Positions 1-8,354 of a stretch of 64,000 nucleotides of DNA are shown here, in pieces. Numbering within the stretch: the stretch's first letter is position 1; every line of letters begins with the position of its first letter. The notes under the pieces are model-generated. The model worked only from the letters and a program-made list of their open reading frames with translations, had not been told where the DNA came from and ran no database searches. The DNA is taken from the NCBI RefSeq assembly GCF_000166415.1, contig NC_014654.1, positions 1,984,001 through 2,048,000 of the forward strand, in the 5' to 3' direction. The position numbers were made by a program, and so were the translations under genes. The DNA comes from Halanaerobium hydrogeniformans (lineage in GTDB: Bacteria > Bacillota > Halanaerobiia > Halanaerobiales > Halanaerobiaceae).

Positions 1-2
1 TC

Positions 3-614
3 TCTTTAGCTTACAGACTTGCTCCTAAAATCAATGAGCTTGATCTGCCTTTATCTGGTATTGTTGCTGTTGATGAAACATATATTAAAATAAAAGGCAG
101 CTGGCATTATCTTTTTACTGCCATAGATGGTGAAAATGGCTGTGTTATCGCTCAGCATCTTTCTAAAAATCGCGACGCTAAAGGTGCAATAACCATTTTA
201 AAAAGAATAATCGACCAATATCAAGACCAAAAATTTGTTCTAGTTACTGATATGGCTCCAATTTACAGAGCTGCTGTCCATGCTGCTAAAGTGTTTTTGA
301 AAACCAATATTGACCACAAACAACTTAAGGGGCTATTTGCTAACGATGATAACTCAGATGAAATTTACAGACCTTATAAAAACATCATTGAAAGGTTTTT
401 CGGTACTTATAAAGCCCATTACAAACGCCATAAAAGCTTTAGCTCTTTTGATGGTGCACTTACTCATATAACTCTTTATCAGCTCTATTTTAATTATTTA
501 AAACCTCATAGTTCCTTTAATGATAAACCACCACTGATAGTGGAAGGAGCAAGAGGTCAGCCTATCGAATCCTGGGCCCAACTTATCAGATGGATCACCA
601 AAACTGATAGGTAA
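3..614 (+). CDS. DDE transposase, IS6/IS240-like, 5' end outside window
   Basis: The reading frame is open from base 3 to the TAA at 612-614, so the gene enters from outside the window and an internal Met at 252 is not its start. The DDE triad can be followed: D in VAVDETYIK (bases about 72-98), D in VTDMAPIY just before and across base 252, and E in NIIERFFGTYK. The spacing and the DETYIK...WHYLFTAID context resemble the integrase core of IS6/IS240-like transposases. The N-terminal zinc-ribbon/HTH part would lie before the window. I could not define terminal inverted repeats on the visible side. Family placement is moderately sure, the transposase call is sure. Confidence 0.85.
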   Translation, partial: SLAYRLAPKINELDLPLSGIVAVDETYIKIKGSWHYLFTAIDGENGCVIAQHLSKNRDAKGAITILKRIIDQYQDQKFVLVTDMAPIYRAAVHAAKVFLKTNIDHKQLKGLFANDDNSDEIYRPYKNIIERFFGTYKAHYKRHKSFSSFDGALTHITLYQLYFNYLKPHSSFNDKPPLIVEGARGQPIESWAQLIRWITKTDR

Positions 615-865
615 TTAAATATCTTTTAGAAAAATCATGTTTTATCTCTTTAGATATTTATAATCACTAAATACCATTTTCTTACTTTATTTACAACTTT
701 AAACTTTTGACATTCTGATCATTTTCATTATAATCGTAATTAGTGGTGCTCTATTACTATTTGCTTACATTTTATGGTAACTATCATATTTTATTTGACG
801 TTATCAATATATAAGTATTTAACCTAAATATATTTTATCTGTAGTTAAAGTAAAAATCAAATATT

Positions 866-905
866 TTTAAAAAAATAAAAACCCCGACTAAATTAATAGC
901 CGAGG
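866..905 (-). terminator. Rho-independent terminator of the cold-shock gene
   Basis: On the minus strand a 9-bp stem (897-905 with 882-890, two G-T wobbles) is followed by an almost pure T tract (881 down to 866). It lies 40 bases past the csp stop codon. The rest of 615-945 holds no gene that I can see. Confidence 0.85.
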
Positions 906-945
906 CGTTTAAATTCTAATTTTAATTATAATTACCTAATTAGTA

Positions 946-1149
946 CTATATAACAACAACATTTTCTGCCTGAGGACCACGGTCTCCTTCAACAATTTCA
1001 AATTCTACCTCTTGATCTTCACTCAAAGTTTTAAAGCCTTCCTGTTCAATGGCAGAAAAATGTACAAATACATCATCTCCATCTTCTCTTTCAATAAACC
1101 CATAACCTTTTTTCTCATCAAACCATTTTACTTTACCTGTGTAAACCAT
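946..1149 (-). CDS. cspA: Cold-shock protein (CspA family RNA chaperone)
   Basis: A 67-residue single OB-fold protein of normal family length. RNP1 (KGYGFIE, residues about 14-20) and RNP2 (VFVHF, residues 27-31) are intact, with the aromatic residues that stack on single-stranded nucleic acid. Family members bind mRNA or ssDNA and relieve secondary structure in the cytoplasm. The start is set by a GGAGGA site 9 bases upstream. The gene is monocistronic, with its own terminator, and its leader contains two mutually exclusive hairpins close to the ribosome site (described separately). Which csp paralogue this is cannot be told from sequence. Confidence 0.95.
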   Translation of the reverse strand: MVYTGKVKWFDEKKGYGFIEREDGDDVFVHFSAIEQEGFKTLSEDQEVEFEIVEGDRGPQAENVVVI

Positions 1150-1172
1150 ATTAATATCTTCCTCCTAAAATT

Positions 1173-1206
1173 TAACCTGAGTAATGTTACTATTTTAGGT
1201 TACTCA
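1173..1206 (-). promoter_or_regulatory. Leader with mutually exclusive hairpins upstream of csp
   Basis: TGAGTAA (1178-1184) can pair with TTACTCA (1200-1206), while the overlapping TAACCT (1173-1178) can pair with AGGTTA (1197-1202). The two stems share bases so only one can form. The segment begins just upstream of the Shine-Dalgarno (complement of 1160-1166). Long structured leaders are known for csp mRNAs; the switch itself is inference. Apart from this, 1207-1475 shows only AT-rich promoter-like sequence. Confidence 0.4.
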
Positions 1207-1475
1207 GTGCTTTTAATATATCATCCATTTTATAATTTGTCAAATATTGCGAACATCTACCAGTTTATTTTAAAACAAATTATAGTTGAAAAAATTTATC
1301 CTGAACTTAATCGGAAAATAGCTTTAATAATAATTTTTTTTTTAATTTAGCCAATTGTCTTTTCTGCTGCTTTAATCTATGATATAATTCTTTAAGAAAG
1401 TTTTAGTGCTTAAATTAAAAATTTAACTTTTTATATATACTATAATTACAAATATATATTTCAGGAGGAAATTAC

Positions 1476-2741
1476 ATGCCTCAATATTTTTACAGTAACT
1501 TTGTTTTTGATAATATTAATCTTTTATTATTAACAACTGGTGTTTTGGTTACATTATTTACTTCATTATCAGCCTGGCGCAAAATAGAAAAGAACAAAAT
1601 AATATTTTATCTATTGATTATTTTTTACATATTAAGCTTTAGTATAGTTATTACTACAAATAACTGGTTTTTATTTATGGTAGGTTGGGAAATTGCAACT
1701 TTAGCTACTTCTTTAATGCTTGTCTGGGATAATAAAAATATTGCCTGGGAATATTTTGTTATACAATTTATTGCTGGAGCATTTTTATTATTAACTGTAA
1801 TAACTGCTTATACAAATGGGTATAATCAAATAGGAGCAATAAATGAATTTTGGCTTCAGTTAATGTTTATTATAGGTGTCGGTGTAAAAAGTGCTTTAAT
1901 TGGTCTACATTTCTGGGTTCCCTATGTATATAAACAGGCATCTACCACCTTTTGTGCAATTTCATCTGCCTGGGTTGCTAAATTAGGTTATATTGCTCTT
2001 CTAAAAATAATTACAGAAGGGAATAGAATATTACTTTATATGGGAATTATTATGATTTTTTATGGTGGTATAAAAGCTTTAGAAGAAAAAAATTATAAAT
2101 TAATCCTAGCTTATAGCTCGATCAGTCAATTTGGTTTTATTGCACTGGCAATTGGAAGTGGAAATATTTATGGTTACACCGGGGCAGTATTACATATTAT
2201 AGCTCATGCTATTGCAAAATCAGTATTATTTAATGGTGCTGGAAATTGGATTAAAGAATTTAATTCTACTTCTATCTTTGATTTTAAAAGATGTGAGTTA
2301 AAACAAAAAATTAATACAGCAAGTACTATCCTGGCTTTTCTATCTTTAATGGCAGTCCCTAGCTTTTTAGGTTATAACAGCAAACATCTCATTAAATATT
2401 CACTTGAATCAATAGAAATGTTTGAATTTCTTTTGCACCTCGGGAGTATCTTAACTGTAGCGTATTCAATTAAAATAATGTGGGTTATTATTTTTAAAGA
2501 CCTAAAAGATAATGATTTTAACTTTAAACTTAAAGTAACTAGCAATTATAAACCGACTATTATTGAAAATACCTCTTTAATAATTCCTGCAGTTACGCTA
2601 ATTTTCCTTGCTTTAACTGCAAATTATTATCTGCATCCTCATTTTGATTTTCACTATATTAACGGGATATTTACAACTGTAATTTATTTTGGTATCGCCT
2701 ATCTGATTCGCTTCCCGATTATGTCAAGACTAAAAAATTAA
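1476..2741 (+). CDS. Proton-antiporter-type membrane subunit (complex I/Mrp-like), orphan
   Basis: A 421-residue protein with about 12 predicted hydrophobic helices. It shows the antiporter-module landmarks shared by NuoL/M/N, MrpA/D and HyfB-type subunits: a Glu in a membrane helix (GWEIATLATSLML, near residue 72), a Lys in VKSALIGLHFWVPYVYKQAS (about 140-160), and histidines plus Lys in LHIIAHAIAKSVLF (about 238-251). Such subunits move protons or Na+ in multi-subunit complexes. Here it stands alone between a csp gene and an unrelated transporter, each on the other strand, with its own AGGAGGA ribosome site and terminator. No NADH dehydrogenase, hydrogenase or Mrp partners are in the window, so the complex it serves is unknown. 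A cation/proton antiport role is inference. Confidence 0.75.
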   Translation: MPQYFYSNFVFDNINLLLLTTGVLVTLFTSLSAWRKIEKNKIIFYLLIIFYILSFSIVITTNNWFLFMVGWEIATLATSLMLVWDNKNIAWEYFVIQFIAGAFLLLTVITAYTNGYNQIGAINEFWLQLMFIIGVGVKSALIGLHFWVPYVYKQASTTFCAISSAWVAKLGYIALLKIITEGNRILLYMGIIMIFYGGIKALEEKNYKLILAYSSISQFGFIALAIGSGNIYGYTGAVLHIIAHAIAKSVLFNGAGNWIKEFNSTSIFDFKRCELKQKINTASTILAFLSLMAVPSFLGYNSKHLIKYSLESIEMFEFLLHLGSILTVAYSIKIMWVIIFKDLKDNDFNFKLKVTSNYKPTIIENTSLIIPAVTLIFLALTANYYLHPHFDFHYINGIFTTVIYFGIAYLIRFPIMSRLKN

Positions 2742-2747
2742 ATCTTT

Positions 2748-2780
2748 AAAAAAGGCTGGTGATTTACACCAGCCTTTTAT
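2748..2780. terminator. Bidirectional terminator between convergent genes
   Basis: A 10-bp stem, AAGGCTGGTG (2752-2761) with CACCAGCCTT (2767-2776), is flanked by an A tract on the left and a T tract on the right, so it can end transcription from both the antiporter-like gene and the convergent transporter operon. Confidence 0.85.
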
Positions 2781-2805
2781 TTGTCAATATAATATTTAAC
2801 TAAAT

Positions 2806-3750
2806 TTAATTATTAATATAGTTTGCTAAATCACTGATAGTTTTTAAATTCAATTCTTCTGCTCTTTCTTCTCTCATCAATAGTGTATAAGTATTATTTG
2901 CTTCTGCAAAATTTAGCCAGTGAATATTATGAGTTTCTTTATCCCATTCTCTTACTTTTTCATAGGCTTCTTCTGCACTTACAATACCTTCTTCTCCCAT
3001 GCTTGTCATCAAAGTAGTCCCTGTATATTCCCAATAAATATCAATTTGGTCTGATTCTATTGCATTACGCAAAACAGCAGTTGAACCAAGGCTACTCCTG
3101 TCCCTAACATTATAACCATGATTTTCTAATAACTGTACAGTAATACTGCCTAAAATTAACTGCTCTGTCCAGTTTTTAGATGAAACAACAATAGTTGAGC
3201 CTTCCTTTTCTTCTGCGTTTTCAACTAATAGAGAACTTTCTAAAAGAAAATCTTCTGCTATTTGGTCTGGCTCTTCACCATCTACATCTGCTCTTTCATT
3301 AAGCTCAATTAATTTTTCATCGGTAAATAATACTGTTAAATCATGGATTAGTTCTTCTAATTCTGGATGTTCAGCAAGTACCTCTCCCCTAACAAGCGCT
3401 GCTACATTATAGGCAGGAAAAAATCTTCTATCATCTTCGAGCATCCTTAAATTAAGAGAAGAGATTCTGCCATCTGTTGCATAACCCATCGCAACATCTA
3501 CCTTATCAGAATCCAAAGCCTCATAACTCAAACCAATCTGAATTGTACTCAAAGCATCACGATCAAATCTGAAATCATATTCTTTTTCTAAACCTGGAAT
3601 TCCATCTTCTCTTTCTAAAAAATCGACACTTGTAGCCATCCTAATTGCTTCTTTCTCTTCAGAAGCTTCTTGTGTATAACCTCCTAGAAAAAAAGCTGAT
3701 AATAATACTAAAACAACAATTAAAAATATCATTTTTTTATTTTTTAACAT
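2806..3750 (-). CDS. Glycine betaine/carnitine/choline-type substrate-binding protein, circularly permuted
   Basis: Last gene of a four-gene OpuC-like operon. Residues 1-27 form a signal peptide; the expected lipobox Cys is absent (FLGGYT), so it is probably not a lipoprotein. The domain order is unusual. Residues about 36-170 (FLEREDG.PGL, ATDGRISS, MLEDDRRFFPAYN, NERADVDG, AEDFL) match what is normally the C-terminal half of OpuCC/OpuBC-type binding proteins. Residues about 186-314 (VVSSKNWTEQLILG, IDIYWEYTGTTL, NNTYTLLMR, ISDLA) match what is normally the N-terminal half. Total length (314) is that of one normal binding protein, so this is a permutation and not a fusion. Ligand is inferred from family: quaternary-ammonium compatible solutes. 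Confidence 0.85.
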   Translation of the reverse strand: MLKNKKMIFLIVVLVLLSAFFLGGYTQEASEEKEAIRMATSVDFLEREDGIPGLEKEYDFRFDRDALSTIQIGLSYEALDSDKVDVAMGYATDGRISSLNLRMLEDDRRFFPAYNVAALVRGEVLAEHPELEELIHDLTVLFTDEKLIELNERADVDGEEPDQIAEDFLLESSLLVENAEEKEGSTIVVSSKNWTEQLILGSITVQLLENHGYNVRDRSSLGSTAVLRNAIESDQIDIYWEYTGTTLMTSMGEEGIVSAEEAYEKVREWDKETHNIHWLNFAEANNTYTLLMREERAEELNLKTISDLANYINN

Positions 3751-3766
3751 AAAGACAACTCCTATC

Positions 3767-4387
3767 TTATTTTAATTTTCTTCCCAGCAGTTCAAATGAA
3801 CGATCTATAATTATTGCAATAAATGCAGCTAATAACGATCCGAGTAATATTTTTCGTCTATCAAACATAGCTAAGCCTGTAAAAATCATCTGGCCTAGAC
3901 CACCAGCTCCTATTAAATTGGATACAACAGCTGTCCCTACTGTTACTACAGCAGCTGTTTGTATACCAGCAATTATAACTGGTAAGGCTAATGGTAATTC
4001 AATTTTATATAGAATCTCAAAAGGTGTCATTCCCATTCCCTGAGCAGCCTCTATTAAATCGGTTTCAATATTATTCAAACCTGCAATTGTGTTTCTAATG
4101 ATAGGTAAAAGGGCGTAAATTATCAGAGCAGTAACTGCAGGTACAAATCCTATTCCTAAAAAGGGCAGCACTAGTGCTATTACTGCAAGACTAGGTAAAC
4201 CCTGGGCAATATTAAAGAAAAATATTAACTTTTCACTGTAATTTTTAATAAAATTCCTGCTTAGAATTATACCAGTTGGTAGAGCAATTAATATTGCAAT
4301 AAAAACCGAAAAGCCTACCAACCTTAAATGCTGTATCATCAATGTTATACCCTCTTCAACAAAAATCTGCCAGTATTCTAACAGCAT
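3767..4387 (-). CDS. OpuC-type ABC transporter permease (second permease)
   Basis: A 206-residue membrane protein with about five to six hydrophobic segments and the BPD_transp_1 coupling loop EAAQGMGMTPFEILYKIELPL, followed by the conserved ALPVIIAGIQTA and GAGGLGQ. It is the size of OpuCD/OpuBD-type permeases. It lies 3 bases after the other permease and 16 bases before the binding-protein gene, so the four genes are one transcription unit. It should pair with the permease at 4391-5053 to form the membrane channel for compatible-solute uptake. Which of the two corresponds to OpuCB and which to OpuCD is not decided by sequence alone. Confidence 0.88.
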   Translation of the reverse strand: MLLEYWQIFVEEGITLMIQHLRLVGFSVFIAILIALPTGIILSRNFIKNYSEKLIFFFNIAQGLPSLAVIALVLPFLGIGFVPAVTALIIYALLPIIRNTIAGLNNIETDLIEAAQGMGMTPFEILYKIELPLALPVIIAGIQTAAVVTVGTAVVSNLIGAGGLGQMIFTGLAMFDRRKILLGSLLAAFIAIIIDRSFELLGRKLK

Positions 4388-4390
4388 TTA

Positions 4391-5053
4391 TTAACCCCTC
4401 CCCAGGTTAAGACTTTTTTTGACTCCTGGAGAAAGGAATTTCTTTTCTAAAAAACCCATTAAAATATCTACACTTACAGATATAGCAGAAACCAAAACAG
4501 CTCCAGTAACAATCATTTCTGTTCTGGTCCTTACAATTCCCTGATAAATTAACTGGCCTAAATTTCTTTCTCCTATGAAAACTGCCAGGGTTGCAATGCC
4601 AACCATCATTACAAGAGCTACCCTTACCCCGGCAATTATAACCGGTAAAGCAAGGGGAAACTGTATCTTCCACAGTATTTGTCTTTCCGACATACCCATA
4701 GCCCTGGCTGATTCTATAATCGCTGGATTTACCCCATTTAAAGCAGTATAGACATTCCTCAAAATAGGAATCATGGAATATAGCACTAAAGCAAATACAG
4801 CACTTCTAATATTTAAACCAAAAGCAGGGATTGTCATCAAGATTCCATATAGTGATATACTTGGTACTGCCATTATGAAACTACCAAAAGCAATCAATGT
4901 TTTGGCAGTTTTGCTCTTATTTCTGATAATTATTCCCACACTCAGCCAGAGGAACAAAGATAAAGTTATAGAAATCATAAGTAAATAAAGATGGGCAAAA
5001 GTATATTCAATAATATTATCTAAATTTCCAAAAAAGTAATTAATAATAGACAT
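4391..5053 (-). CDS. OpuC-type ABC transporter permease (first permease)
   Basis: A 220-residue integral membrane protein whose EAA loop reads ESARAMGMSERQILWKIQFPL, followed by ALPVIIAGVRVALVMMVGIATLAVFIGERNLGQLIY, typical of glycine betaine/carnitine permeases. It follows the ATPase gene by 17 bases and precedes the second permease by 3 bases. In this family two different permeases form a heterodimer that docks on a CBS-containing ATPase. The C-terminal tail is short and charged. The transport direction (import) is inferred from the dedicated binding protein in the operon. Confidence 0.88.
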   Translation of the reverse strand: MSIINYFFGNLDNIIEYTFAHLYLLMISITLSLFLWLSVGIIIRNKSKTAKTLIAFGSFIMAVPSISLYGILMTIPAFGLNIRSAVFALVLYSMIPILRNVYTALNGVNPAIIESARAMGMSERQILWKIQFPLALPVIIAGVRVALVMMVGIATLAVFIGERNLGQLIYQGIVRTRTEMIVTGAVLVSAISVSVDILMGFLEKKFLSPGVKKSLNLGRG

Positions 5054-5070
5054 CTTTTAACTCCCCTTGA

Positions 5071-6180
5071 TTATTTCTGATACTCACAGCTAATATGTGA
5101 TTTAATATTATCTAAAGTTACCCTTGCCAACAACTTATTATCTTTATCCACAACCGGAAATATGGTAAATTCTTTTTCTAACATCAGATTAAAAACATCT
5201 TTTAATGATGCATCTTCCTTGATAACAGGTATTTCTTTAATATAATCCTGCCAATCTTTATTGCCGTTTTTTTCTAAAGATCTTAAAGTTACATAACCAG
5301 CCATTTTTTTATCGTCAGAAGTTATTAATAAATATTTTTTTTCTTTCTTCTTTATTTTTTTGAGAAGACTATGATAATCATCAGAAAGTGATGCAAATTC
5401 AAAAGTGCTTTCCATGATTTCATTTACTTTAATTAAATTTAAAACCTTTAAAGCACGATCTGAACCAATAAAATCTTCCACAAATTCATTTTTTGGACTA
5501 AACAATATGTTTTTGGGGCTATCATATTGAACCATTTTACCTTTATTCATAATTAAAATTTTATCCCCCATTTTGATAGCTTCATCTATATCATGGGTAA
5601 CAAAACAAATAGTTTTATTAATTTTTTTCTGAAGTCTTAAAAATTCATTCTGTAGTTCAGCTCTTGTGATTGGATCTACAGCCCCAAATGGCTCATCCAT
5701 TAACATAATTGGTGGATCTGCTGCCATAGCTCTTGCTACACCAACCCTCTGCTGTTGACCACCTGATAATTCATGTGGATATTTATCCATGTTATTATCT
5801 GCATCTAAATCAATTAATTTAAGCAGTTCCATTACACGTTTATTGATCTTATTTTGATCCCATTTTAATAAGACAGGTACAGTTGCAATATTTTCTCTTA
5901 CTGTCATGTGAGGAAAAAGTCCAATTTCCTGTATAACATAGCCGATTTTCCGTCTCAGTTCACTCTTTTTTTGTTCTGCAGTATTAACTCCATTTATATA
6001 AATATTTCCAGAACTGGGTTCAATTAATCTATTAATCATTTTTAATGTTGTTGTTTTCCCACAACCTGAAGGACCTACAAATACACAAATTTCTCCTTTA
6101 TTAATTTCAAGATTAAGGTTATAGACAGCTTCTTTTGCTTCACCCTGATAAGACTTAGTAAGATTTTCTAGTTTAATCAT
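5071..6180 (-). CDS. OpuC-type ABC transporter ATP-binding protein with tandem CBS domains
   Basis: First gene of the transporter operon. A 369-residue ATPase with Walker A GPSGCGKTT (near residue 35), Q-loop YVIQEIGLFP, signature LSGGQQQRVGVARA, Walker B IMLMDEPFGAVD and H-loop VTHD. From residue about 250 to the end are two CBS repeats, the second containing FPVVDKDNKLLARVTLDNI. CBS pairs on OpuA/OpuC-type ATPases are known to sense ionic strength or nucleotides and gate uptake, so osmotic gating is a reasonable family-based inference. It hydrolyses ATP to drive solute import through the two downstream permeases. No regulator gene is linked. Confidence 0.92.
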   Translation of the reverse strand: MIKLENLTKSYQGEAKEAVYNLNLEINKGEICVFVGPSGCGKTTTLKMINRLIEPSSGNIYINGVNTAEQKKSELRRKIGYVIQEIGLFPHMTVRENIATVPVLLKWDQNKINKRVMELLKLIDLDADNNMDKYPHELSGGQQQRVGVARAMAADPPIMLMDEPFGAVDPITRAELQNEFLRLQKKINKTICFVTHDIDEAIKMGDKILIMNKGKMVQYDSPKNILFSPKNEFVEDFIGSDRALKVLNLIKVNEIMESTFEFASLSDDYHSLLKKIKKKEKKYLLITSDDKKMAGYVTLRSLEKNGNKDWQDYIKEIPVIKEDASLKDVFNLMLEKEFTIFPVVDKDNKLLARVTLDNIKSHISCEYQK

Positions 6181-6307
6181 TTATCTGCACCTCTTAATAT
6201 TTTTCCTAAAAATCTATAAAAATTAATCCATATAAGTTTAATAGGAATTTTTATTAATAAAGTATACAGGGAAAAAGATAGATTTGTCAAGTAGTAAAAA
6301 TACTTAA

Positions 6308-6372
6308 AAAGAAAAAATTCCCTCTAGAGCAGAAATGTAAATAATAAATCTATCTGCTCAAAAGAGGAAATT
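6308..6372 (-). terminator. Terminator downstream of the pgpA-like gene
   Basis: On the minus strand, AATTTCCTCTTTTGAGCAG pairs imperfectly with CTGCTCTAGAGGGAATT across a 21-base loop, followed by TTTTTTCTTTTT. It lies 80 bases past the stop. The remaining 6181-6300 holds the AT-rich promoter zone of the transporter operon. Confidence 0.6.
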
Positions 6373-6452
6373 ATAATTAGGATATAAACAATATTAGTTT
6401 TAAAAATCAAATGTTTTCATTTAACATGTTTAGATATTTAAGTGCTTATAGT

Positions 6453-6932
6453 TTACTCATTACCTTCACCATGTGCATAGCGACTGGCTGCTGCAGAAGC
6501 TATTCCTGCAACTAAGTCATCTAAAAAGGTGTTGACCTTCCCATTTTTTTTAGTATCAAGTTTTTCAATAATGCCAAATTTCTTTTTATCTAAAAAACCA
6601 TAACTGGTTAATCCAATTGTCCCATATAAATTTACAATGGAAAGGGGAATAATTTCATCAATACCATAAAGTCCTTCATCCGTGTCAATAATAGTTTGAA
6701 TAGGTTCTGGAAGCTGTTTTTTCTCAGCTAGCTCATCAAGAGCAACTCCAGTTAAAATTGCATGAGCAACTTCCCTTTTTTTTAAAACAGCTTCAACATT
6801 TTCACGACAAGTTTTTAAAGTTATTTCTGGATTAAAAGGCTCCTGTAATGATTTAACCAATTCTGCAATATCTTTAACAGTCACCCCTCTGGTATTTAAA
6901 ACTTCGATTGATTTTTCATATAATGATTCCAT
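6453..6932 (-). CDS. Phosphatidylglycerophosphatase A-like protein (PgpA/YutG family)
   Basis: A 159-residue soluble-looking protein of the PgpA superfamily as found in Firmicutes. The C-terminal core has the conserved acidic and glycine motifs DTDEGLYGIDEIIPLSIVNLYG (in pieces), SYGFLDKKKFG and VNTFLDDLVAGIASAAASRYAH. PgpA enzymes remove the phosphate of phosphatidylglycerophosphate in phospholipid synthesis; the YutG-type members have an extra N-terminal helical part, seen here as residues 1-80. The gene stands alone with its own terminator. The lipid phosphatase role is by family and was not tested for this subgroup, so the symbol is left blank. Confidence 0.8.
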   Translation of the reverse strand: MESLYEKSIEVLNTRGVTVKDIAELVKSLQEPFNPEITLKTCRENVEAVLKKREVAHAILTGVALDELAEKKQLPEPIQTIIDTDEGLYGIDEIIPLSIVNLYGTIGLTSYGFLDKKKFGIIEKLDTKKNGKVNTFLDDLVAGIASAAASRYAHGEGNE

Positions 6933-7027
6933 TCAGACACTCCTTTATAAATTTTAATTCTCTTTAAATTGATTAACTAGCTCTCATTTTACAATAATAA
7001 GCTGAGCATTGCAAAAATGCTTTTAAT

Positions 7028-7981
7028 TTAACTACCTAATCTTTTTTCACTAAATTCATCGATAAGTTCTAGGACTTCATCTAATCTTGCCAGTTTTCTT
7101 AGCCATTCAGCAGGAATATCAGAATATCCATAATGAATTCCTGCCAGTCCACCTGTTACTGCTGCGACAGTATCCGTATCTTCACCTAGATTTACAGCTT
7201 TCAATACAGCATAGCTGTATGAATCAGTATTTAAGAGCACCCAGAATGCTGCTTCAAGTGTATCAACAACATAGCCTGTTGATTTGATCTCATTTTCGTT
7301 ATAGTATTTAATATTTCCAGCCAAAATTCTTTTATAATATTTCAATTCTTTTTTATATGCTTCATCTTGAATAAAATCTTTTAAATGTTCTACTGTTTCT
7401 TGATAGGCATTTTTAAGCTCAGCACCCTCAATTATTCGAATAGCAAAATCAATATAAATATAACATCCCAAAATTGAACGAGGATGACTGTGGGTTAAAG
7501 AAGTGACTTCTTTTGTTTTATTAAATCTCTCTTCATTATCCGCATCTAAAAGATAAAATGCCAGTGGTAAAATTCGCATTAAAGCTCCATTCCCATTATC
7601 TCTTTCTCCACCAGCACCTGCCCTTGTTGGAGACTGACCAGCTTTAAGCCTTGATATAGATTCCCGAGTAGAGTTCCCTACATCAAAGGTTCTACCCCTA
7701 GCTGTCCAATAAGCATCATAAAGCCAGCTGACAAATTTATCGGCCTGGTCTTGAAGATCATATCCATTTATAAGTGATTCCAAAAGACAGAGAGTTAAAG
7801 AACTATCATCAGACCATGTACCAGGCGGCTGATAATAGGTTCCATAACCCCGCATTTTTTGAACAGGATCTTTTTTTAATTCTTCCCGGCTCTTAAATTC
7901 CACAGGCACACCCAGAGCATCAGCAGTTAAATGAACAATTATTCCAGCCTTAAGTTTTTCTTTAATCTTTCTAGCACTCAT
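7028..7981 (-). CDS. ADP-ribosylglycohydrolase (DraG/ARH family)
   Basis: A 317-residue all-helical hydrolase. The dinuclear metal-site motifs are present: ADALGVPVEF at the start, TWSDDSSLTLCLLESL (residues about 56-71), GNGALMRILPLA, and NLGEDTDTVAAVTGGLAGIHYG near residue 270. DraG/ARH enzymes release ADP-ribose from proteins or nucleic acids, or act on small ADP-ribosyl compounds. No DraT transferase, nitrogenase or toxin partner is in the window, so the substrate is unknown. The gene is 26 bases after a small membrane protein gene and may be co-transcribed with it and the acetyltransferase upstream. Confidence 0.9.
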   Translation of the reverse strand: MSARKIKEKLKAGIIVHLTADALGVPVEFKSREELKKDPVQKMRGYGTYYQPPGTWSDDSSLTLCLLESLINGYDLQDQADKFVSWLYDAYWTARGRTFDVGNSTRESISRLKAGQSPTRAGAGGERDNGNGALMRILPLAFYLLDADNEERFNKTKEVTSLTHSHPRSILGCYIYIDFAIRIIEGAELKNAYQETVEHLKDFIQDEAYKKELKYYKRILAGNIKYYNENEIKSTGYVVDTLEAAFWVLLNTDSYSYAVLKAVNLGEDTDTVAAVTGGLAGIHYGYSDIPAEWLRKLARLDEVLELIDEFSEKRLGS

Positions 7982-8006
7982 TTTTTCACCTTCTTAATTA
8001 TTAGCT

Positions 8007-8330
8007 TTATTGATAACGCCTGACTACTGCAGCAATAATGACCCCATAAATAATACCAGCTAAAAATGAAACTAAATCTGTCATACCAGTTGATAGATAA
8101 AAAGCTAAAGAAACCATTAAACCGAGCAGCCCACCTTTAATCAATCCCTGGCTACCTGCTTCGATTTTAGTCAGACCGATCAAAAATCCCATGAGCAACC
8201 TATTATACCAGAGTGCAAAAAGGTATAATTCATTTCCACTAAAACCCTGTCTGATACTTCCCCCAATTATACAGATGATTCCCAGGAGTGCTCCACTAAT
8301 GATTGAGATTTGCAATTTTTTATTAAACAT
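8007..8330 (-). CDS. Small multi-pass membrane protein, unknown
   Basis: A 107-residue hydrophobic protein with about three or four membrane segments (residues 8-27, 38-52, 65-82, 86-102), glycine-rich in the middle (GLIKGGLLGLMV) and ending in a basic tail RRYQ. I do not recognise the family. It sits between the acetyltransferase gene (24 bases upstream) and the ADP-ribosylglycohydrolase gene (25 bases downstream), and the spacing suggests one transcript. A SD-like GAGGAG precedes the ATG. Confidence 0.65.
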   Translation of the reverse strand: MFNKKLQISIISGALLGIICIIGGSIRQGFSGNELYLFALWYNRLLMGFLIGLTKIEAGSQGLIKGGLLGLMVSLAFYLSTGMTDLVSFLAGIIYGVIIAAVVRRYQ

Positions 8331-8354
8331 ATCAGTCTCCTCTTTCTCTATATT

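Noticed and set aside
1012-1350. Plus-strand ORF of 112 codons across the csp gene
   Set aside because: Antisense shadow of csp and its leader; composition (FF, II, KK runs) is that of AT-rich noncoding sequence.
4407-4673. Minus-strand ORF rich in Cys inside the permease gene
   Set aside because: Out-of-frame shadow of a well supported permease; no ribosome site.
7028-7981. Toxin-antitoxin or phage-defence role of the ADP-ribosylglycohydrolase
   Set aside because: No ADP-ribosyltransferase, no toxin-like or defence gene is adjacent; the neighbours are an acetyltransferase and a small membrane protein.
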